A stretch of DNA of 64,000 bases, taken from contig CAJQTY010000001.1 of assembly GCA_907163075.1 (NCBI GenBank), positions 744,001-808,000 on the forward strand, written 5' to 3'. Positions 48,652-57,718 of the stretch are shown in pieces. Source of the DNA: an uncultured Rhodocyclaceae bacterium (lineage in GTDB: Bacteria; Pseudomonadota; Gammaproteobacteria; Burkholderiales; Rhodocyclaceae). Below the pieces are notes generated by a model, which was not told where the DNA came from, did not search any database, and saw nothing but the letters and a program-made list of their open reading frames with translations. Each line of letters begins with the position of its first letter. The stretch's first letter is position 1. The translations under genes and the position numbers were made by a program.

Positions 48652-48836
48652 GTTTACCCCTTTAGTTTCCAAACGAGATTATAAGAATGACCTTCGATGA
48701 GCGAAGAACAAGAACAAATCACGCGCAAGATGACATTTGCATCGATACAGAGTCATTGCTGATGCCACTACGCCTTTCGACGCTTGCTAAATGCTCGCTA
48801 AATCCGGGTCCTAGGACGTTTCAAGAACTGACTGAA

Positions 48837-49061
48837 CTATCGAAACAATAAGCTTGAGCGAAACCTCAGGGTCAGAACCTCAGGGTCAGAGTGAATTACA
48901 TTTTCCAATTCACTCTGACCCTGATTGCTGCCGTACCCCACGCCGCCACTGAACGTTGCATTGGCGATATCAAACTGCACCGGCACGGCCTGAGTCGCCG
49001 GAGCGACGACGACCATCCCAACGACCGAAAAAGCAAGCGTAACCATCTTGACCGTTTTCAT
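48837..49061 (-). pseudogene. Truncated secreted protein gene broken by a hairpin repeat
   Basis: The product starts with a good signal peptide (MVTLAFSVVGMVVVAPATQA) followed by VPVQFDIANATFSGGVGYG, a beginning typical of PEP-CTERM-type secreted proteins. From there the frame reads into the hairpin repeat at 48881-48923 (SELENVIHSDPEVL is its translation) and ends after 74 residues. The remainder of the gene, including any sorting signal, is missing. It is probably a remnant and not a functional gene. Confidence 0.65.
48881..48923. repeat. 17-bp perfect inverted repeat (CAGGGTCAGAGTGAATT)
   Basis: CAGGGTCAGAGTGAATT and its exact complement flank a 9-nt spacer, ACATTTTCC. A direct partial copy of the left arm (CTCAGGGTCAGAA) precedes it. 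This type of palindrome is common in betaproteobacterial genomes and is reminiscent of REP sequences mobilised by RAYT transposases; no such transposase is in the window. Confidence 0.8.
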
Positions 49062-49069
49062 TGCCCCCT

Positions 49070-49437
49070 ATGAACACACATTGCAAATGAGTGAAAAGAG
49101 CAATAATTACGCCATAAAATATTATTACTAATAATCATATGGTTAAATATTTTCAACTGGGCTGATTGTAAAATATTGTAAAAATAGTCGACAGGCAATA
49201 ATGGTTTTTTCGCAATAATAAGCAATAATAAGTAATAAGGGACAGACCACGTTTTCCCAGCACGCGACCGAATTTTTGCCCTTCAACAAGCGGTGCGTTC
49301 ATCGCCGTCTCCACTTGGCCTTGCAGAGCGCTCGTGCTTTAAACCGTTTGGTTCCCGCTCGTCCAGCTTGGGTTGCTGAGTAAATCTACTCGCAACAGCA
49401 AACGATCGTCTTGCCGAACGCGAGCACCGCTACAAAA
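49070..49437. other. AT-rich stretch with repeated AATAATAAG and a GGGACAGACCACG motif
   Basis: From 49100 to 49240 the DNA is far more AT-rich than anything else here, with repeated AATAATAAGxAATAATAAG. It ends in GGGACAGACCACGTTTT (49239-49255), another motif frequently seen in REP-type repeats. No gene is supported. The composition suggests foreign DNA or a control region. Confidence 0.5.
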
Positions 49438-50376
49438 TCAGCCTCCCCGCATCTTGCTCAGCGCCAGATTGGCCGCGGCTGTCCGGGTTTCCACACCGAG
49501 CTTCTCGAAGACGTGTTCGAGGTGTTTGTTCACGGTGCGCGGACTGCTGCCGAGGATGTCGCCGATATCCTTGCTGGTCTTGCCGAGCGTTACCCAGTAG
49601 AGCACTTCGGCTTCGCGCTGGGTCAGCCGGAAGACGGCGATCAGCGATTCGATCGCGGAGGCGTCGTTTTCCTCGCGCAGGACGACCAGCCATTCCTGGT
49701 CCCCGGTCTGGTCGTGGAAGGAGGCGAGCAGCCGCCGGCTGCCGTCGGCGATCAGCAGCGCATTTGCTTCGCGGCCGTCACGGCGGGCGGCGTCGGCGTC
49801 GACGATCCATTCCAGCAGGCGTTGCGGCGTTTCGTCCTCGCCGCGTGCGAAGTACTCCTTGAGCAGTTTCCTGGACAGCGGCGTCTGCCACACCAGTTTG
49901 CCGTCATTCGCCCGCACGGCCACGGTGGCCTGGCCAAACGCATCCAGCGCCGTACGTGCCTGTTTCATCTGGCGGGCGTTCTGCATGTGCGCGGCGATGC
50001 GCGCCAGCACTTCCGCCGGGCGGATCGGCTTGGTGACGTAGTCGGCGCCGCCGGCCGCGAAGGCGGCGACGACGTGTTCGGTTTCGGTCAGCCCGGTCAT
50101 GAAAACGATGGGGATGTGATGCGTGGCAAAGTCGGCCTTCAGGCGCCGGGCGACTTCGAAACCGTCCATGCCCGGCATCAGCGCGTCGAGCAGGACGACG
50201 TCGGGCAGGCTCTGGCGGGCGCGCTGCAGCGCCGACTCGCCATTGGTCGCGACGAGCACCGTATAGCCCGACTCATCGAGTGCGTCGTGCAGCAGCGAAA
50301 GGTTCTCCGGAATGTCGTCCACGATCAGGACGATGTCGGAGATGGCGCGTTCGGGCGCCGGCGGTTCAGGTGGCAT
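49438..50376 (-). CDS. Response regulator, REC plus LuxR-type HTH
   Basis: The 312-residue regulator has an N-terminal receiver domain (IVLIVDDIPENLSLL, phospho-acceptor aspartate in VVLLDALMPGMDGFE, and the KPIRPAEVLARI lysine), a central unassigned region (about 135-235), and a C-terminal LuxR/GerE helix-turn-helix (LTQREAEVLYWVTLGKTSKDIGDIL, SPRTVNKHLEHVFEKLGV). It overlaps the end of the upstream permease-kinase gene by 11 bp, so the two form a two-component pair. It should bind DNA when phosphorylated; targets are unknown. Confidence 0.93.
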   Translation of the reverse strand: MPPEPPAPERAISDIVLIVDDIPENLSLLHDALDESGYTVLVATNGESALQRARQSLPDVVLLDALMPGMDGFEVARRLKADFATHHIPIVFMTGLTETEHVVAAFAAGGADYVTKPIRPAEVLARIAAHMQNARQMKQARTALDAFGQATVAVRANDGKLVWQTPLSRKLLKEYFARGEDETPQRLLEWIVDADAARRDGREANALLIADGSRRLLASFHDQTGDQEWLVVLREENDASAIESLIAVFRLTQREAEVLYWVTLGKTSKDIGDILGSSPRTVNKHLEHVFEKLGVETRTAAANLALSKMRGG

Positions 50377-53300
50377 CGCGGCTCTTTCTGAGAACTTCTT
50401 TCATGGCGTCGAACTGGAACTGGCGCGCCAGATCGCGCAGAACGCGGACGAACTCGGCGTGGACCGGGTCCAGGCGTTCGATTTCTCCGAGCTTGTTGAG
50501 TATGCCGCGGACGTAGCCCAGGCTGACCAGTTCGTCGAGCGCGATAAGGTACTCGCGGCCAGGCGGAATGAGCGCCGCCGGCTGGATCGGATAGGGACGA
50601 TCGATGTCGGGCACAGCGGCACTGACCCAGTCGAGGTTCAGCTTGCGCCCAATCCAGTCGAGCAGTTCATCGACGCGCAGGGGCTTGACGATGAAATCCT
50701 CGGCCGCGATACCGGCATCGTTGTCGAGGTTCTTGTCGAAGGCGTTGGCGGAAAGGATGGCGATGTGGGCATCGCTCAGCTTCTGCCGGCGGATGCGGCG
50801 GATGGTTTCCCAACCGTCGATTCCCGGCATGGCCAGGTCCATGAACACCAGGTGAGGCGCGAAGCCGGGCAGCAACTGCAGGCAGTCGTAGCCGCTGGCT
50901 GCCTGTTCCACCTGGAATCCGAGCGGATCGAGGACGCTCTGCAGCATGTCGCGGTCGACTTTTTCGTTATCGACCACCAGGATGCGGCGGCGAATGCCGA
51001 CGTAGCCGATACGGTTGGCGCGCGGCTGTTCGCGCATGGCCTGCCCGGAGTGCACCTGCGGCAGGAACAGGCGGATGCGGAAGTTGCTGCCCGTCCCCGG
51101 CGTGCTGCTGACCTGCATCTCGCCGCCCATCAGGTCGGTGAGCATGCGCGCAATGGTCAGGCCGACGCCGCTGCCGCCGGCCTGCGCGCTGCTGCCGCGG
51201 ACAAAGGGTTCGAAGATGAGCTCAAGATCATGCGCCGGAATGCCCGGGCCGCTGTCGCTTATGTCGAAGACGGCGATGTCGCGCAGGTATTCGACACGCA
51301 GGCTGACGCCGCCGCGTACCGTGAACTTGACGGCATTGCCCAGAACGTTGATCAGTATCTGCCGAAACCGCCGCTCGTCGGCCCGCACCACCGCAGGCAG
51401 GTCGCCGACCGGCTGGTACTCGAAATTCAGCCCCTTGTTGCGTGCCTGCAACTCGAACATGCCAATGATCTGCCGCAGGAATTCGGGAAAGTCGAGCGGC
51501 CTGACGTCCAGCGTCAGTTTTCCGCCTTCGATGCGGGCAATGTCCAGCGTGCCTTCGATCACCGACAGCAGGTGGTCGCCGCTCTTGCGGATGACGTCGA
51601 CCGCCTGCCGGCGGTTGGGCGGGATCGATTCATCGCCGTCCAGGATCTGCGCGTAGCCGAGGATGCTGTTGAGCGGCGTGCGCAGTTCGTGGCTGATCGA
51701 CGTGATATAGCGGGTCTTGGCCAGGTTGGCCTGTTCCGCCGCCTGCCTGGTCTTCTGCAGTTGTTCGTCGGTGCGCTGGTGCGACTCGATCTCGTGCATC
51801 AGCAGGCGCGTTTGCCGATTCGATTCCTCCTGCGCCACCTGCCGGCTCTTGTGCGTCAGCACCATCCACCAGGCGCCGATGCCGGACAACAGCAACAGCC
51901 CTGAAAACGCCTTGATGAAGGTCTGCCGCAGGTGCGGAATCAGCTCGGCCTGGGCCGGGCCCAGCGCCAGAACTTCGTGCGTGTAGAGCAGGCCGAGCAG
52001 GCCGGCCAGCAGCGGGACGATGCCGGCCATCAGCAACAGGTAGTGGCCGAGCCCGGTCTCCAGGTAGGGAATTGCCGCCGCCGGCAGGATGCGGCGCAGC
52101 ATGCCGTTCCATTGCGCCGCGAGATTGGCGCCGGGTTTGCACAGGTCGTCGCAGCGCGCGTCGAGCGAGCAGCACAGCGAGCAGATTGTTTCGCCGTAGG
52201 CTGGACAATGCGCGGTGTCATCGTTCTCGTATTCACGTTCGCAGATGCAGCAGCGGCGCTTGCCGCCGTCGCCCGCCGCGGCATTGCGCCGGACAAGGTA
52301 GTAATGGCCGCCGGTCAGCCAGGCGATCAGCGGTGCGGCGACGAAGGCGGCGAGCAAGGCGATGAACGACGCGTAGGGCTGGAGGCGCGGACCGAACAAG
52401 CCGGTGAAGGCGGCGATCGAGAGCAGCGAAGCGATGCCCATGGCGCCGACGCCGACCGGATTGATGTCGTAGAGATGGCTGCGCTTGAACTCGATGTGCG
52501 GTGGCGAGAGGCCAAGCGGCTTGTTGATGACCAGGTCGGCGACCACCGCGGCCATCCACGAAATGGCGATATTGGAGTAGAGGCCGAGGATCTGTCCGAG
52601 CGCCTGAAAAACGTCGAGTTCCATTAGCAGCAGTGCGATCAGCGTATTGAAGACGACCCAGACGACGCGCCCCGGATGACTGTGGGTCAGCCTGGAAAAG
52701 AAGTTGGACCAGGCCAGCGAGCCGGCATAGGCATTGGTGACGTTGATCTTGAGCTGTGAAATGACGACAAAAAGGACGGTAGCGCCGATGGCCAGCGACG
52801 AGTTGCTGAAGACGTGGGAAAAGCCGATCAGGTACATCTGGTTCGGATCGACCGCCTTCTCGGCAGGCACCGAATTACGCAAGGCAAGATAGGCGAGCAG
52901 CGCCCCGCCAAGCATCTTGGCGACGCCCGGAAGCACCCAGCCGGGCCCGCCGAGCACCATGCCCAGCCACCAGCGGCGGCGGTTGGCCGACGTGCGCTCG
53001 GGCATGAAGCGCAGGTAATCGGCCTGTTCGCCCATTTGCGTGACGAGCGCGATGCCGACACTGAGCGCGGCGCCGAACAGCGGCATCGAGAATTCGCTGC
53101 CCTGCCCGTTCTCCCCCGGATAGCGCATCAGTCCACCCAGAACTTCGGGTTCCTGGAAGAGCAGAAAAGCATAGGGCAACACCAGCAGCGCCAGCCACAG
53201 CGGCTGCGTCCACGCCTGCAGGCGGCTGATCACGGTGACGCCGTGGGTCACCAGTGGAATGACCGCCAGGGCGCAGATCAGGTAGCCCCAGCGCGGCGGG

Positions 53301-53770
53301 ATGTGGAAGGCGAGTTCCAGTGCATAGGCCATGATCGCCGCTTCGAGCGCGAAGAAAATGAAGGTGAACGACGCGTAGATCAGCGACGTAACGGTCGAGC
53401 CGATGTAGCCGAAACCGGCGCCGCGCGTCAGCAGATCCATGTCCAGCCCGTAGCGCGCCGCGGCGTGGCTGATCGGAAGGCCGATCAGGAAGATGATCAG
53501 GCCAGTCGCCAGAATCGCCCAGAAGGCGTTGATGAAGCCGCCATTGACCAGCATGGTCGCGCCAACCGCTTCGAGCACCAGGAACGAGGCGGCGCCGAAG
53601 GCGGTGTTGGCGACGCGCATCTCCGACCATTTGCGGAAACTGTGCGGCGTGAAGCGCAAGGCGTAGTCCTCGAGCGTTTCGTTGGCCACCCAGGTGTTGT
53701 AGTCGCGCCTGATCTTGACGACACGCTGCAGCGGTTCAGTGCGGGTTGCGGATGAGTGCGGACTGGTCAT
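50366..53770 (-). CDS. NCS1 permease fused to a hybrid histidine kinase
   Basis: The 1134-residue protein starts MTSPHSSATR. Residues about 40-495 are a nucleobase:cation symporter-1 permease with about 12 helices (TRGAGFGYIGSTVTSLIYASFTF region, INVTNAYAGSLAWSNFF). A cysteine cluster follows at about 502-540 with nine or more cysteines (RCCICEREYE, CSLCCSLDARCDDLC). Two more helices (about 560-625), a HisKA domain with SISHELRTPLNSILGY (H near 690), an HATPase domain (DISDSGPGIPAHDLELIFEPFVRG) and a receiver domain with FMDLAMPGIDGWE follow, plus a C-terminal tail. It is probably a transporter-like sensor of a purine, pyrimidine or hydantoin. It is the partner of the LuxR regulator. Confidence 0.92.
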   Translation of the reverse strand: MTSPHSSATRTEPLQRVVKIRRDYNTWVANETLEDYALRFTPHSFRKWSEMRVANTAFGAASFLVLEAVGATMLVNGGFINAFWAILATGLIIFLIGLPISHAAARYGLDMDLLTRGAGFGYIGSTVTSLIYASFTFIFFALEAAIMAYALELAFHIPPRWGYLICALAVIPLVTHGVTVISRLQAWTQPLWLALLVLPYAFLLFQEPEVLGGLMRYPGENGQGSEFSMPLFGAALSVGIALVTQMGEQADYLRFMPERTSANRRRWWLGMVLGGPGWVLPGVAKMLGGALLAYLALRNSVPAEKAVDPNQMYLIGFSHVFSNSSLAIGATVLFVVISQLKINVTNAYAGSLAWSNFFSRLTHSHPGRVVWVVFNTLIALLLMELDVFQALGQILGLYSNIAISWMAAVVADLVINKPLGLSPPHIEFKRSHLYDINPVGVGAMGIASLLSIAAFTGLFGPRLQPYASFIALLAAFVAAPLIAWLTGGHYYLVRRNAAAGDGGKRRCCICEREYENDDTAHCPAYGETICSLCCSLDARCDDLCKPGANLAAQWNGMLRRILPAAAIPYLETGLGHYLLLMAGIVPLLAGLLGLLYTHEVLALGPAQAELIPHLRQTFIKAFSGLLLLSGIGAWWMVLTHKSRQVAQEESNRQTRLLMHEIESHQRTDEQLQKTRQAAEQANLAKTRYITSISHELRTPLNSILGYAQILDGDESIPPNRRQAVDVIRKSGDHLLSVIEGTLDIARIEGGKLTLDVRPLDFPEFLRQIIGMFELQARNKGLNFEYQPVGDLPAVVRADERRFRQILINVLGNAVKFTVRGGVSLRVEYLRDIAVFDISDSGPGIPAHDLELIFEPFVRGSSAQAGGSGVGLTIARMLTDLMGGEMQVSSTPGTGSNFRIRLFLPQVHSGQAMREQPRANRIGYVGIRRRILVVDNEKVDRDMLQSVLDPLGFQVEQAASGYDCLQLLPGFAPHLVFMDLAMPGIDGWETIRRIRRQKLSDAHIAILSANAFDKNLDNDAGIAAEDFIVKPLRVDELLDWIGRKLNLDWVSAAVPDIDRPYPIQPAALIPPGREYLIALDELVSLGYVRGILNKLGEIERLDPVHAEFVRVLRDLARQFQFDAMKEVLRKSRDAT

Positions 53771-53896
53771 GTCGGACAATTCGAAGTGAACGCCGATTGT
53801 ACCCCGCAGGGCCTGGCCGCTTTTTTCAGCTCTGATCGAGGCTCTTTCGACACGGAGAAGACGGAGAGTCAGGGAAACGTTGATTGAATGAGAAAG

Positions 53897-53976
53897 AGTC
53901 ATTCCGGCGAAAGCCGGAATCCATAAAAATCAACGAACTGGACACCGGCTTCCGCCGGTGTGACGGATAAATCAGA
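53897..53976. repeat. 80-bp two-hairpin intergenic repeat, copy B
   Basis: It differs from the copy at 24451-24530 at only two of 80 positions. It lies in the 312-bp gap between the permease-kinase start and the YSC84-like gene; nothing else is seen in the gap. Confidence 0.85.
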
Positions 53977-54082
53977 GACTCCTTGGCAGCCAGCGACGAT
54001 TCACCCGGCGGGTGAGGACATGTTTCTCTCCGTCGCTCGGCATTCTCCGTGCTGAAAGAGCTTACAACCGGATTTTCCAGGC

Positions 54083-54655
54083 TCAGTTCAGATCGTCATT
54101 CTTGTAATACTTGGTGCCCTTGCCTGTAAGCTCGGCAGCCAGCCCCTTTTCCGTCACCTGATACATCCATACGCCGGGCATCACCGAGGCCGCGCCCTGA
54201 TACGCCGCGCCCGACTTGCCATCCGTTGCCGCTACGGTCGCCTGTCCGCCAAACTCCCAGCCGGAATTGACGAATTCGCTCAGCGCTCTTTCCGTCTCAA
54301 AGATAAAGACGACGCCGAATTTCTTGGCACCGAAACCCAGCCCGGCCTGCACCTCGACCATTTTCATGAACACTTCTTTCCGGGTGGCGTTGTTGACGGC
54401 TATGCCAGCACCCTTGCCACCACCGGCAAAGAGTATCTTCATCCCGAAATTGCTGAATACCGCATAGCCGGCAGCCGATGCAACCGCCCCCTTGGCCGAC
54501 GGACTGGTCCGGTAGAGCTGCTTCAAAACCTGCTGAGTGGCCTTGCGCACTTCCGCCCGCTGCTGTTCCGTGCTGTCCTTGGCGACGGCCGGAGCGCTGG
54601 CCATCAGCGTGAGGCCAAGCGCGAACAGGACACTGGCTGCGAATCTTGCAAACAT
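54083..54655 (-). CDS. YSC84-domain (lipid-binding SYLF) exported protein
   Basis: The 190-residue protein has a signal peptide (ASVLFALGLTLMASAPAVA) and a YSC84/SYLF-type domain: AKGAVASAAGYAVFSNFGMKILFAGGGKGAGIAV, VQAGLGFGAKKFGVVFIFE and WEFGGQATVAA. SYLF domains bind phosphoinositides or other lipids in eukaryotes; bacterial members are exported and of unknown role. The start at 54655 has GGAGA 6 bp upstream; the longer frame is unsupported. It ends in KGTKYYKNDDLN. Confidence 0.88.
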   Translation of the reverse strand: MFARFAASVLFALGLTLMASAPAVAKDSTEQQRAEVRKATQQVLKQLYRTSPSAKGAVASAAGYAVFSNFGMKILFAGGGKGAGIAVNNATRKEVFMKMVEVQAGLGFGAKKFGVVFIFETERALSEFVNSGWEFGGQATVAATDGKSGAAYQGAASVMPGVWMYQVTEKGLAAELTGKGTKYYKNDDLN

Positions 54656-55066
54656 GATCGTTCTCCATTTATGATTTTTGAATAAATCGGAAAAGCTCGA
54701 CGATTCGGCGTCGGATTTTCCGTATTTCCAATACACCGGTCCGGGCGGCGTCTCGCCGTCAAGGTGGATCGATGAGGCACTCAAGTCTTGTGCCTGTTTC
54801 AGTATAGTGCTTTCCGAGGCTGGCGATACCTGGCGACGTGCTCGCCCGCCGCATTCCGGCTTGTGGATATCGCCCGACACAGCACAGGCAATCACCGCTT
54901 GATCGGCGGCGTCGCAAAACAGTCCCGAGTTTTTTGCCGCATCCGATAAAATGGACGTGATGAAGCGCTACCTCGACAAGCATGTTGCCGCCGACCGGCA
55001 ATGCACGGTGATTTTGTTTATGTCACTGCCTCATGCCGCGGCAAACTGGCGGATTAAGCGGGCGGC

Positions 55067-55852
55067 ATGATCGGCGTATTTGACAGCGGAATCGGCGGCC
55101 TCTCGGTGCTGAGCGCCATCGCGCAGGCCCTGCCGAGCGCCGACCTCGTTTACCTCGCCGACACGGCGCATCTTCCCTATGGCGACAAGGACGATGCCTT
55201 CATCCGCCGCCGCGTGCTGGCGATCGGCCGCCACCTTGTCGACCAGGGCTGCACGCTGATCGTCGTCGCCTGCAACACGGCGACCGCCGCCGCCGTCGCC
55301 GCCCTGCGCGAAAGTCTGCCGGACATCCCCCTGGTCGGTGTCGAGCCAGGCGTTAAACCGGCCGCTGCCGCGTCGAAAAGTGGCCACATCGCCGTGCTCA
55401 CCACCACCTCCACGGCACGCAGCGAACGGCTGTCGCGCCTGATCCGGCAGCATGCGGGGAACGTCCGGGTCGACGTCCTGCCCTGTCCCGGCTGGGCCAC
55501 TCGCGTCGAAACCCTGCATCTGGATGACGCCGGCTTTGCCGAGGCGGCGCGCCTGCACCTGGCGCCGACATTGGCCGCCGGTGCCGACCAGATCGTACTC
55601 GGCTGTACGCACTACGCCTTTCTCGCGCCAGTGCTGGCGCCCATCGTTGCCGGTCGCGCCACCCTGGTCGACGTGGCCAACGCCGTAGCGCGCCAGTGCG
55701 TGCGCCTGGGCGGGGCGTCGGCGCTCGGCCACGGCGGGCTGCGCCTGCTAACTACGGCGCACCCCGAGCGTCTGCAAGCGGCGCTGCCGGCGCTCGGGCT
55801 TAAGCGGCTGGCCGTGCGTCTAAACGGGCCGGCGCGCCTGTCGGCCGTCTGA
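55067..55852 (+). CDS. murI: Glutamate racemase
   Basis: The 261-residue enzyme has VFDSGIGGLSVL with the catalytic-region aspartate, the first catalytic cysteine in IVVACNTATAAA, and the second in VLGCTHYAFLAP. It makes D-glutamate for peptidoglycan in the cytoplasm. The following flavoprotein gene starts 2 bp after its stop, so they are cotranscribed. A 34-codon frame just upstream (54951-55055) has no support as a gene. Confidence 0.95.
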   Translation: MIGVFDSGIGGLSVLSAIAQALPSADLVYLADTAHLPYGDKDDAFIRRRVLAIGRHLVDQGCTLIVVACNTATAAAVAALRESLPDIPLVGVEPGVKPAAAASKSGHIAVLTTTSTARSERLSRLIRQHAGNVRVDVLPCPGWATRVETLHLDDAGFAEAARLHLAPTLAAGADQIVLGCTHYAFLAPVLAPIVAGRATLVDVANAVARQCVRLGGASALGHGGLRLLTTAHPERLQAALPALGLKRLAVRLNGPARLSAV

Positions 55853-55854
55853 GC

Positions 55855-57054
55855 GTGGCGCAGCAGCCCATGGTGGCGGTCATCGGCGGCGGTCCGGCCG
55901 GCCTCATGGCGGCTGAAGTGCTCGGCCGCGCCGGCCTGCGCGTCGAGCTTTTCGACGCCATGCCCTCGCTGGGCCGCAAGTTCCTGATGGCCGGCAAGGG
56001 CGGAATGAACATCACGCACAGCGAAGCGCCGGCCGCCTTCCGCGCCCGCTACGGTGCACGCCGGGAGCGCATCTCGGGCCTGCTCGACGCCTTCGGGCCG
56101 GAGGCGTTGCGCGAATGGATTCATGGCCTTGGCATCGCCACTTTTGTCGGCAGTTCCGGGCGCGTCTTCCCCACCGACATGAAGGCCGCGCCGCTGCTGC
56201 GCGCCTGGCTGCACCGCCTGCGCGAAGCCCGCGTGGGCATTCATGTACGCCATCGCTGGTGCGGCATCGCCGCGCATGATGCGGGACCGTACCGACTGCG
56301 CTTTGCCACGCCCGCAGGCGAAAAGGACATCGAAGCCGACGCCGTGGTGCTGGCGCTTGGCGGCGGCAGTTGGACAAAACTCGGTTCGGACGGGCGCTGG
56401 ATCGGGCTGCTCGAAGCAGCCGGCGTGCCGGTCGCGCCGCTGCGTCCGTCCAACTGCGGTTTCGATGTGAACTGGAGCGAGCATCTGCGCGAGCGCTGCG
56501 CCGGCCAGCCGGTAAAGCCTGTTGTCGCTTTCTTCACCGATGCCGGCGGTACGCCGCATCGTCGGCAGGGCGAATTCGTGATCACCGCGAACGGCGTCGA
56601 AGGCGGCCTGATCTACGCCTTCTCGGCGCCGCTGCGCGACACCATCGAGCGAACCGGCAGCGTCACCCTGCACCTCGACCTGCTGCCCGGCCACGATCTG
56701 CCGCGCGTGCTGGCCGAAGTGGCGCATCCGCGCGCTTCGCGTTCGCTCTCCAGCCATCTGCACAGCCGGCTCGGGCTAAAAGGCGTGAAAATGGCGCTAC
56801 TGCACGAATGCGTTCCGCGCGAGGATTTTTCCGACGCGCAGCGACTCAGCCGGGCCATCAAGCCCTTGCCGCTACGCCTGGTGGCGCCGCGCCCGCTCGA
56901 GGAAGCGATCAGCAGCGCCGGCGGCGTGTGCTTCGAGGCGCTCGATGAGCGCCTGATGATCCGCTCGCTGCCCGGCGTTTTTGTCGCCGGCGAGATGCTG
57001 CGTCGGAATACGGAGCGCAGCGCTTGCCGAGTCTCCCAATTCGCACTCCACTAG
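55855..57054 (+). CDS. BaiN/HI0933-family flavoprotein, 3'-truncated
   Basis: The 399-residue protein shows the FAD-binding GGGPAGLMAAEVLGRAGL, SLGRKFLMAGKGGMNITHS, LALGGGSWTKLGSDG, and LRPSNCGFDVNWS of the HI0933/TIGR03862 oxidoreductase family. At GVFVAGEML the family normally continues with DWEAPTGGYLL and another 20-25 residues that complete the FAD site. Here it continues RRNTERSACRVSQFALH and stops. The gene is therefore cut at about 57000, which is also where the DGR region begins. It starts at a GTG 2 bp after murI. It is probably non-functional or altered. Confidence 0.85.
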   Translation: MAQQPMVAVIGGGPAGLMAAEVLGRAGLRVELFDAMPSLGRKFLMAGKGGMNITHSEAPAAFRARYGARRERISGLLDAFGPEALREWIHGLGIATFVGSSGRVFPTDMKAAPLLRAWLHRLREARVGIHVRHRWCGIAAHDAGPYRLRFATPAGEKDIEADAVVLALGGGSWTKLGSDGRWIGLLEAAGVPVAPLRPSNCGFDVNWSEHLRERCAGQPVKPVVAFFTDAGGTPHRRQGEFVITANGVEGGLIYAFSAPLRDTIERTGSVTLHLDLLPGHDLPRVLAEVAHPRASRSLSSHLHSRLGLKGVKMALLHECVPREDFSDAQRLSRAIKPLPLRLVAPRPLEEAISSAGGVCFEALDERLMIRSLPGVFVAGEMLRRNTERSACRVSQFALH

Positions 57055-57718
57055 CGGCTTTCACGCTCATCAAGTGAAGCACGAACTTGCCGGAAGTATC
57101 AAACGACATTTTCCGGCAAGTACTTTAAACCTATTTTCCTCTGTTACCCCGCGTGGATTAGTAAGGGATCGGGTGGAGATAGAGCGGGCTGGGAGTGGTT
57201 TTTCGGTTTGGCGTCGATGATTCTGGCGGCGATGTAACGCGCGAGGGCGGGCCAGCGTTCGGATTTTGGCAACTGAGGCGCAGTAGCCAGAATCGTGTCC
57301 AAACCCCGGCGAACCTGGTACCGTCCCCTTGGTGTGTTCACCCGAAGATCTGTCGCCCGCTCGGCCTGCTCTGCAAGCGCGCTTCGGACCGCCGTCACCA
57401 ACCCGTTTGGCTCAAGTTCCGACTCACCCATAGGGTGACCCTCCTCGTCCGTCTGAAAGCACCGTCAGCCCTTAGTTTGCCGCAAGTTCAGCGGTGTTAA
57501 ATGAGGAAAATAGGATCACTCGAATGCGGTCATTCATTTTATTGACCAAGCCAATGCGGTGGCCAGCTTCGTTGACGTCAACATTCCAAAAAAGAGCGTG
57601 AAAACGAATATGATAAACGGCAGCGCCGAACTTCTAGACTGTTTCATCTTCCAAGAACCGATGCGTGCAGTTGCGTTGAAGCCCGCGCCGCCTTCAATAC
57701 GTACGGTGAGTAATCGTC
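57055..57718. other. Junction region between core genes and the DGR/NACHT island
   Basis: It contains an 11-bp perfect inverted repeat (ACTTGCCGGAA at 57085-57095 with its complement at 57111-57121), a possible small gene on the minus strand, and an AT-richer stretch before the effector operon. No integrase or attachment site was recognised. Confidence 0.45.
57144..57431 (-). CDS. Small hypothetical protein or transposase remnant
   Basis: The 95-residue frame starts MGESELEPNGLVTAVRSALAE with a good ribosome-binding site (GAGGAGG, 8 bp before the ATG). The N-terminal 40 residues, through LRVNTPRGRYQVR, resemble the start of some transposases (recalled by motif only), after which a helical WPALARYIAARII segment follows. 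It may be the start of a transposase gene joined to other DNA, or a small genuine protein. No function is assigned. Confidence 0.4.
   Translation of the reverse strand: MGESELEPNGLVTAVRSALAEQAERATDLRVNTPRGRYQVRRGLDTILATAPQLPKSERWPALARYIAARIIDAKPKNHSQPALSPPDPLLIHAG

Noticed and set aside
54951-55055. A 34-codon frame just upstream of murI
   Set aside because: No ribosome-binding site, no homology and only a short length; most likely chance.
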